Shown piece after piece: positions 57,700-64,000 of a stretch of 64,000 nt of DNA. The stretch comes from Drechslerella dactyloides. Lineage: Eukaryota; Ascomycota; Orbiliomycetes; Orbiliales; Orbiliaceae. Location of the stretch: contig JAGTWJ010000002.1 in the NCBI GenBank assembly GCA_020064725.1, positions 1,550,001 to 1,614,000 of the forward strand, given 5' to 3'. The notes beneath the pieces were generated by a model, which worked only from the letters and a program-made list of their open reading frames with translations, had not been told where the DNA came from and did not search any database. The stretch's first letter is position 1. Each line of letters begins with the position of its first letter. Position numbers and translations under genes: made by a program.

Positions 57700-60600
57700 T
57701 CAACCAGCAAGACCGTATGCGAATTGAGCACCCCATTGCTTGGCCATCTTGTCGTAGAACTTCTTAGTGGTGGTCATCACGATCTCGCGGAACGTATCCG
57801 ACTTCGTAGCCTCCTCGAAGCCCTTGGATCCCAGGATCTCGCGAAGGCCTCGAATGAAATCCAACGGCATATTGTCAGTGCATTCAAGACTGATGACAAC
57901 AGCCTTTGAACCGGGAAGTTTAGGCTCCAGCTCAACGTGTAGACTCCATGGATCCGTTACGGCCAGTTTAGGAACCATCTCTCGATTCTGGGCGCGAATT
58001 CTAGCGAGGTCTGCTGCAGCTAGTAGTGGTACTTCTCCCGTAGCGAGGCTACCGGTGCTGCTCAGGCTGCGAGCCCCTGGGCTGGCTTCACGCTTGTCAT
58101 CCGACTGTTCATCAATAATCGATTGTCCCTCTGCCATCATCCTTTGATCATCCTCGAAGTTGGCTTCACCAGCAGCGATGATCACTTTCAAAGGCATGCT
58201 CTCTACCAGACTCTCTTTGCTGGGAAGATCCTCTTCCGAATTAAAGTCTAATAGATCACTGTTGTTTGCAAAGTCTTGCATTCCCTTCTCTTCAATGTCC
58301 TTGGGGGGCGTTTCTTGAAGCCCATCGGCCCCTCGTTTACCGGTGGACGCCCTTCCGCCTGCCCTTTTCCGATCGAACTCTCGTGCAATTTGCGCCATGC
58401 GCTCTGCTTTCTCTTTTTCACGGCGTTCGGTGGAAGGATCTTTGTGCTTGGGATAGGCAACTGGCAATGGAGCGGTGGCTGGAGCGGTGACTGCTGGAGT
58501 GGGAGTGGAAGTCGAGGAGATGAGCGAGCGGACAAATCTATTCTCGCGATAGACTGGCGCCGCAGGAGTAGTTACTGGACGAACAAGTGTGGCTTCGACT
58601 TTCTTCTCGTCCGCCGGACCCGTAATCGTCATATCCTCTGCGATGAAGTCCTGTCCGTATTCCTCGATAAATTTGCTGAGGGGCGACAACTTCTTCTTCG
58701 TCTTCGTCTTGTCTTCTTGGACTGCCTGGTTATCGTTGGCTTCCGGTGCAGCAAGGTCCACCAATAGAGAGGTGTCCTCGGTCTTTGTTTTGCTGAACCG
58801 CTCAACAGGGTCCCGGCTGACTGGACCAGGATGGACTTGCCCGCCCTTGTCCCCGTGAGTCAGAAGTCTGATTCTGTCATACAGCAATCGAGTTTGACGA
58901 GGGTCTTTCTCCTCTCTGATTCTTTCTTTCAAACCTTCCATCAGGGTCTGACGATGGGATTCTTGCAACTTCCCGGCCCAGTCGTTGATCAATGAGTCAG
59001 GAACGTCAAGAGATACCCAGGACTCGAGGCCCGGGACGGATGCTTCCCCCTTCGCTTTTTCCGTGGATATTCTTATTTTTTCGAACTGTGATTCCAAATC
59101 ATTCTCTTTTTTCTGCTGAAGGTCCTTGAAGGTTGCGCATGTGAGCTGTGCCTGTTTTGCGATTCAGAGAATTAGAAGTCACATATGAATAAGCGTAGTC
59201 AGCAAGGATACTTTACTTACGATCATCTCAGGGGTTGGCGTGCCGTTCTTGAGAATTTCTTCCCATTCATTGGTGTTTTTAGTGAAGTGCTGTGTGAGAA
59301 AGACTATCTGTTTCACGGCATCGTCGTAGTCCTCGAGAAGATTCCCCCACATTGGCTTAATGACACGCTGCCAGAATGTGGTATCACAGCTTGGGATTTC
59401 GGAGAGTCCTAGACCCTTAGATTTCGGTGCTCGAAGAGTCTCTAGATCATCCTTAGACTTGGTAGGACTTGGTGCTCGGATAGTCGCAAGGTCGTCTTGG
59501 GGCTTGGCGGAACTTGTGGTGCGAGTACGGGTCGGAGTTTTGATGGGAGGCTTCTCAAGGGATTTGTTCTGATCGGGGGCCGGAGGCATTACAGAAACCT
59601 GATCGGGGGCTGGAGGCGTTGCGGAAGCTGGTTTGACCTGGACATTCCCTTCATCTGCTTGTTCCGCCGGCTTCTTTACCTTATGTCGAAGATGTGGTGG
59701 AATAAAGCCACTGGAGATTTTGGATTTAGATGCATCTGCGGTTGCCTTCTCAGCTGCTTCAATTTGGGCACTCTTCAATTCAGCGCTCATGTCTTTCGCT
59801 GATGCCATAGGTTGAGCAATCTGCCGTGGAGCGTTGACAGACGTCGTAGCAGGGACCTTCAACCCAGTCTTCTTTCCCATTTCTTTAAAAAACAGATTTT
59901 GCTGGTTACTCGAAAGCAGGTTGGCGCTCCATTGGCGATCACTAGGGTCGTTAGCACCGGTCGAATAAAATGAAGGACGGGTGGCTTTGAGCACTTACCG
60001 TGGACTGCCTCGAGGCGGACGAGGGGTAGGATGGCTACCGCTAAATCCAGGTTGTGGCTTGTCGCCGGGGCGGTTTTCACGCCCAAAACGGTCACCACCT
60101 GCAAAGTTGGCGCGGATTGGTGCGTCGGCTCGAAATCGAGACGGGCCATGATTGAAGTTTGCGTTGACATTGGAGGGTCTTTCGTTTAATCGTTGTTGTT
60201 GGAACTTCTTCTCGGTGCCTATGTCGGAAAAGCTCTTGCGTCTTTGTGGTTGAGGAAGGAAGTTTTGGCCTCGCCTGTGATGTCGATAAAACATGTTCAG
60301 TAAACGACTCGAGATAAGTGAGCCTACCGTGTTTCTCACCTATGCAAGTCGCCTCCACCTAGGCCTTCACGGCCAATGGCAAGAGAGTCGTCGAACAAGC
60401 CTACGGAGATGAGGTAAGTGGATTAGCGCAGGGCTAGGCTAGGGAAACGATCCCGCATACAGGAAAGGCTACTTACCAGCCCAGCGATCCTCCAGCGGTT
60501 TTGCTCTCTCTCTAGGAGCCGCAGCCGGAGAAGGTGCTGCAGAATTCTGTCCAAAACCCAAGCGAGCATCGCCGGGACCTTGAAAGCGTCCCTGCGGTCT

Positions 60601-60803
60601 TGGAGGAGGTCCACGGCGGGGCCCAGGACCCCTGTTACCGAGAGGGAGAGCGGCCACTCGTTCGTTCCCGAGAGCTTCCTGGAGGTTATGAACATCGTTA
60701 GAGCCAGGTGGATATCTTTATACTCTGGTAATAATGGAGAACTACTCACCCGCTGCTCCTGAAGCATACGCTTCTCCTCTGCGGTGAGTTCGCCCTCAGA
60801 CAT
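57700..60803 (-). CDS. large disordered protein of unknown function, six exons
   Basis: Exons 60803-60750, 60678-60477, 60400-60340, 60274-59999, 59941-59221 and 59151-57700 give 921 residues with clean GT...AG introns of 57-76 nt. I do not recognise the family. The N-terminus (MSEGELTAEEKRMLQEQR) leads into an arginine/glycine/proline-rich stretch (GNRGPGPRRGPPPRPQGR and later GDRFGRENRPGDKPQPGF) like RNA-binding disordered regions. A short segment SDRQWSANLLSSNQQNLFFK precedes a long S/P/T/K-rich linker. A globular patch about residues 370-420 (TTFWQRVIKPMWGNLLEDYD) follows. Further on are acidic and coiled-coil-like segments (ERREKEKAERMAQIAREFDR) and a structured C-terminus ending DKMAKQWGAQFAYGLAG. 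A role in translation or mRNP biology is a guess from composition only. Confidence 0.8.
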
Positions 60804-61688
60804 CTGGAATGACAGTTGGGAGGATGATAGAAGGGGTGAATTTGATGGCGGGTAGAGCTAAGCTCGTATAAACTCTAGCAATGCTATGGCATTAGTATAT
60901 TTCGTCATCCTGAAAGAAAAATCATCACGCTGAGATCACTAAACTTACCAAAGGACTAGCAGGTTCGATGGCCAGCTCGCCAGATGGAGAGGGGCACAAA
61001 CTGTCAGAAGACTGGCGCACTTATGAATGGTGGAGGTGAAATCTGGGGTTGAGTGATGATAGGAGAGTATGGTGGTGATGAGAGAGGTGAGGTGGACACG
61101 TGGAGGAGGTGTGGAGTGGAACGGCGGGAGAGTGCATCTAAAAAGCGTGGGGGGGGGCTCGCCGTGGCTGCCGGGCAGCTGCAGCAGCAATCAAAAGTAG
61201 TATTTTACGGCTACCGCAACGTGTTCCTAGAAATACTGTGCAGGATTTCCTCCGGTGGACACATTCTATCAACCTAGAAGCAACCTTACTCCAAAGATAC
61301 CAAGCATGCATAGCCAGGAATGGTCCTGCATCGCATTTTAGTCAATCTTAACATATCGGTGGTGAGCTTCTGCATAGCGTTTTACAGTTCTAGCTGCAAT
61401 CAACATGAAGGCAAGCGTTGCGGTCTGCGGTTTCTAACCTGCACAATCTGTTCGAGACCAGTGCGCTACACTACCTGCCTGCTCAACCTCAATCCATAAT
61501 TTATCCACATCCGGCACGCGCCTTCGCATCGTCTTGTGCTATTTGGTTGGCGTGTTGGGCCTGTTGCATTATCAAACCCACAACCAATCGGACGACACCG
61601 CGACAGATTTGATCTACAGTTCGCATTGGTACAACAGCAACGACCGCGATCACAAAAACGGCATTCGAACGGCCTAAAGACGGACCCC
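60804..61688. promoter_or_regulatory. divergent promoter, disordered-protein gene and EFM6
   Basis: 885 nt between outward-facing starts, with purine/pyrimidine runs near 61030-61130 and a G9 run at 61149-61157. Confidence 0.5.
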
Positions 61689-62720
61689 ATGGCGGAGGCT
61701 AGGTCTCGCTCATCCTCGCTATCAAGTCTCGACGCTGCAGAGTTCAAATTCCCACGAGACCTCGTCGCTCCACGCGAGAACCTCCAGCCTGGCCGAGTTA
61801 CAACCACTACCCTCGACGGCACGCTGACCAAAGCCCCGCTCCAGCTGATGGAGGATCTCACAAACGGCTGTGGTGGACAGTTGTGGCCCGCCGGCATCCG
61901 CTTGGCGAAATACTTCATAAGCAGATACCGCGATGGTGGCGGGCTGGCTGGGAAGCGCGTAGTGGAGCTGGGAAGTGGGGGCGGGGTAACAGGTCTCGCG
62001 ATCGGGCTGGAGCTTGACCAGATTGGTGGAGACGCTGAGAAGGGAGGTTGCGAGTTCTGGATGACAGATATGCAAGCCATGATGGAGCTGATGGAGAAGA
62101 ATGTGACGTTCAATGGCCTGCAGGATAGGATCAAGTGTGGTCTGCTGGACTGGTCAGTCCGCCGAACGTGTAGCGATAATTTGGGAAGCACGAGAGACCT
62201 GACAAGACTAAATGAATACATCGACAAATGCAGGTCGAATCCGTTACCAGAATATGTTACGGAGCGGCCGGTGGATATAGTGCTCGCTGCTGACTGCGTG
62301 TACTTTGAGCCGGCATTTCCGCTGCTGGAGAAGACACTGTCAGTTGCAGTCGCGATCGCTTCTCAAAGGACGCTCGAGGGCGGAATCGCTGACGCAGGTT
62401 GGTGCATGTAGATGTGACATAACGGGACCCGAAACAGAAGTCATATTCTGCTTCAAGAAGCGTAGACGAGTACGAGGAAGCAAGAATCCGTAATCCCTGG
62501 CCGCTTCAATGGCGTATTTTTCGCATTGTCTGACATGGTCTAGGCCGACATGCGGTTCATCAAATCTATCCGAAAACACTTCGTCATGACGGAAGTGAAG
62601 GACGAAGGATACGAGGGCTACGCAAGAGACAGCATATATCTGTGAGTAACACTATTCATAGCTTCCAAACCCGTAGCATTAACGCAAGCCCGCGATAGGT
62701 ATTCGGTGAGAAAGAAATAG
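61689..62720 (+). CDS. EFM6: EEF1A lysine methyltransferase, Efm6 type (Methyltransf_16)
   Basis: SAM-dependent seven-beta-strand methyltransferase; yeast Efm6 methylates translation elongation factor 1A in the cytosol. Exons 61689-62397, 62438-62469, 62544-62641 and 62699-62720 give 286 residues. The joins restore the family C-terminus: ADAEVIFCFKKRRR|ADMRF, then RDSIYL|YSVRKK. SAM motif I is VVELGSGGGVTGLAIG (about 91-106), with a preceding GGQLWPAGIRLA, an acidic WMTDMQAMMELMEKN loop and the post-II motif DIVLAADCVYFEPAFP. The last exon codes for only seven residues, so the gene is easily truncated in automatic calls; without splicing the frame ends at a TAG right after the first exon. Intron 1 is just 40 nt with a GTTGGT donor, close to the lower limit. 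Confidence 0.88.
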
Positions 62721-63077
62721 CCTTCCATGTCTGTGCAATCGGCGAACAGCACTCGGGACAATCATGAAGGCTACGTATTAATCCCGGTCGAACGTGGGCA
62801 CTAGGCCCAGGGGTCTCGACATCGGAAAGTCAGAATATGGGACTTTGCCTACGGTGGAGAGTGCATGGCGAGGGTGTAGATAGAGCACAGGCGCCAGGTA
62901 CGGAGCCATGTCCAAGCTCGGAACTCCAGCCATTTCCGGCGTTCCAGGGCCCTGGAAGACGCGCACAGCTTTGATTGGTAGAATGAATTCAGGACAGAGT
63001 CGTATGCAGATGCACACCTGCAGCAGCCGGTAATCGAGCTGCGAATCGGGTCGAGCACGAGCATGTGAACAGATCAA

Positions 63078-63453
63078 CTACTCGAGTACATACATTCTCG
63101 CCTCCAAGCGCTCGGACCCGGTAACGATAACGGCAGGTTTGACGTCCACAAATCGACCGTCGAGCACGTTCCCCGACCGTCAGGAAGATTTTGTGCTGCA
63201 GATTGGGTAGCTAGCGCTATGCAATGTCAATGTATCTTTACGTGATGCAAAAGTATCCGTTGATGATAGTATCAGTCACGCCGACAGCGGGTCTAGGAAA
63301 CCCGGGCAGTGTATTAGTACTCGAACTGTTCGTTATGCATATGCCGGATTGAGAAGTCCTGGTGGGCGACCAGATCGAACGCCACATGACTCCAACATCC
63401 AACATCGCTGCAACACAGCCTGTGCTCGACTCGTACGCGTACTCCCACACCAC
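63078..63453 (-). pseudogene. possible decayed gene fragment
   Basis: On the minus strand a TACTAAT branch-like site (63313-63319) precedes a TTTCCTAG acceptor. A 51-nt exon (63292-63242, AVGVTDTIINGYFC) then meets a 46-nt intron (63241-63196) with a GTAAAG donor, TTGAC and CTGCAG. The next exon reads TTKSS, hits an in-frame TGA, then continues RSGNVLDGRFVDVKPAVIVT and on to a TAG at 63078. The TGA sits where CGA would fit, a single C-to-T change. Upstream, the frame is open to 63453. No family is recognised. It is tail to tail with EFM6. This could also be chance splice-like sequence. Confidence 0.3.
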
Positions 63454-64000
63454 ACGATGGCTTCATCTCCACCTCCATAGGAGCAAGACGCTTGTTCATC
63501 TAGAGTCTGGGGTCTCTCGTAGTAGGCGTTTCAAGTCAGCCTGGAAAAAGCCTACGTGTTATGTGGACGGCCATAATGCGGCAATTCTTATAGTATCGAC
63601 TCGGTGACGTGTATGTACCTCGGTATATATATATATGTAGTGCTTTAATACCTCCTCCATATATATCTTAGTTCTAGTAAAGTCGAGTGTGGAGGCGTGC
63701 CTGAAGTGTATCTATCAAGTGAACGAAAGAGGAGAATCCAGAGCCTTTAAAGCTTTGTATTATACATTTGCTTTTGCTTGTCGCTAGTAGATGTCGGTGC
63801 AACAGAGTAAAATGAAATCCGTCAAGGTAGTAGCGCAATGATGGTTGCGATACGCATGGAAAAGGGCAACCCAGGCAGCATCAACAAGACCTCAAAATAA
63901 CAAGACTTGGCCCCAAAGCGAAAGAGATTCATGGTAAATGATAAAGGAAAGACATTACTGTAGGTTAATAATATACGCCAGGCCCCACATATTCCCCAAA
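63454..64000. other. right-edge sequence, nothing identified
   Basis: AT-rich tracts (TATATATATATATG near 63621-63635) but no supported gene. Genes starting beyond the window edge may have their control region here. Confidence 0.4.

Noticed and set aside
61405..61490. Possible tRNA around GTTCGAGACC / TAGCGCACTGG
   Set aside because: A- and B-box-like pieces are on opposite strands and no cloverleaf can be folded.
1..64000. Transposons, terminal repeats, CRISPR arrays, prophage or plasmid features
   Set aside because: No transposase, reverse transcriptase, long terminal repeat or array-like repeat pattern was seen; this is a eukaryotic nuclear window.

Overview
This window is nuclear DNA of a filamentous ascomycete (Pezizomycotina). 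The evidence is genes split by short introns of about 46-120 nt with GT...CTAAC/CTGAC...AG signals, moderately GC-rich coding sequence, long S/T/P/Q-rich protein segments, and ascomycete-type families (VFA1, ICE2, IMA1, AIM19-like, a zinc-cluster-less fungal transcription factor, a WSC/PAN-type wall protein). There are no operons, ribosome-binding sites, CRISPR arrays or recognisable transposons. The class is not settled by the sequence; something like Eurotiomycetes is only a guess.

Layout. 1-2.4 kb: a four-exon C2H2 zinc-finger regulator on the minus strand. 2.4-12.5 kb: a roughly 10-kb stretch with no convincing gene, containing microsatellites, a T11A11 palindrome and one isolated exon-intron-exon-like unit (7543-7733). 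12.5-13.4 kb: a coding-like but unresolved stretch. 13.5-14.6 kb: VFA1 (minus). 16-20.8 kb: two YCII-domain genes (plus) flanking a large secreted S/T-rich, cysteine-module protein (minus). 21.2-27.5 kb: ICE2 (minus) and IMA1 (plus) head to head, both endomembrane/nuclear-envelope proteins. 28.1-30.0 kb: an AIM19-like membrane protein (plus) convergent with a MAG1-type DNA glycosylase (minus). 30.7-34.0 kb: a short-chain dehydrogenase (minus) divergent from a fungal transcription factor-like gene (plus). 34.2-36.2 kb: COQ4 (plus) convergent with RIB7 (minus). 38.2-40.2 kb: a polyQ protein of unknown function (plus). 44.1-45.5 kb: a SIW14-type phosphatase (minus). 48.8-49.4 kb: a small secreted four-cysteine protein (plus). 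50.1-51.4 kb: an ER-type DnaJ membrane protein (minus), divergent from an uncharacterised acidic protein (52.1-53.8 kb) whose reading frame continues past its TAG. 54.5-56.2 kb: a P-loop NTPase/kinase-like gene (minus) with an unusually long intron. 57.7-60.8 kb: a large disordered protein in six exons (minus). 61.7-62.7 kb: the EFM6-type lysine methyltransferase (plus). 63.1-63.45 kb: a possible decayed gene (minus).

Most genes are unlinked housekeeping functions: ESCRT/Vps4 accessory, ubiquinone and riboflavin synthesis, DNA repair, inositol-pyrophosphate metabolism, ER and nuclear-membrane shape, and translation-factor methylation. The window does not look like a biosynthetic cluster. The most unusual items are the open frame beyond the stop codon at 53811-53813, the small secreted protein, the gene-poor 10 kb beside the zinc-finger gene, and the paired YCII genes around the cell-surface protein. 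Exon boundaries were placed by eye from splice signals and frame bookkeeping; all spliced lengths given are multiples of three.
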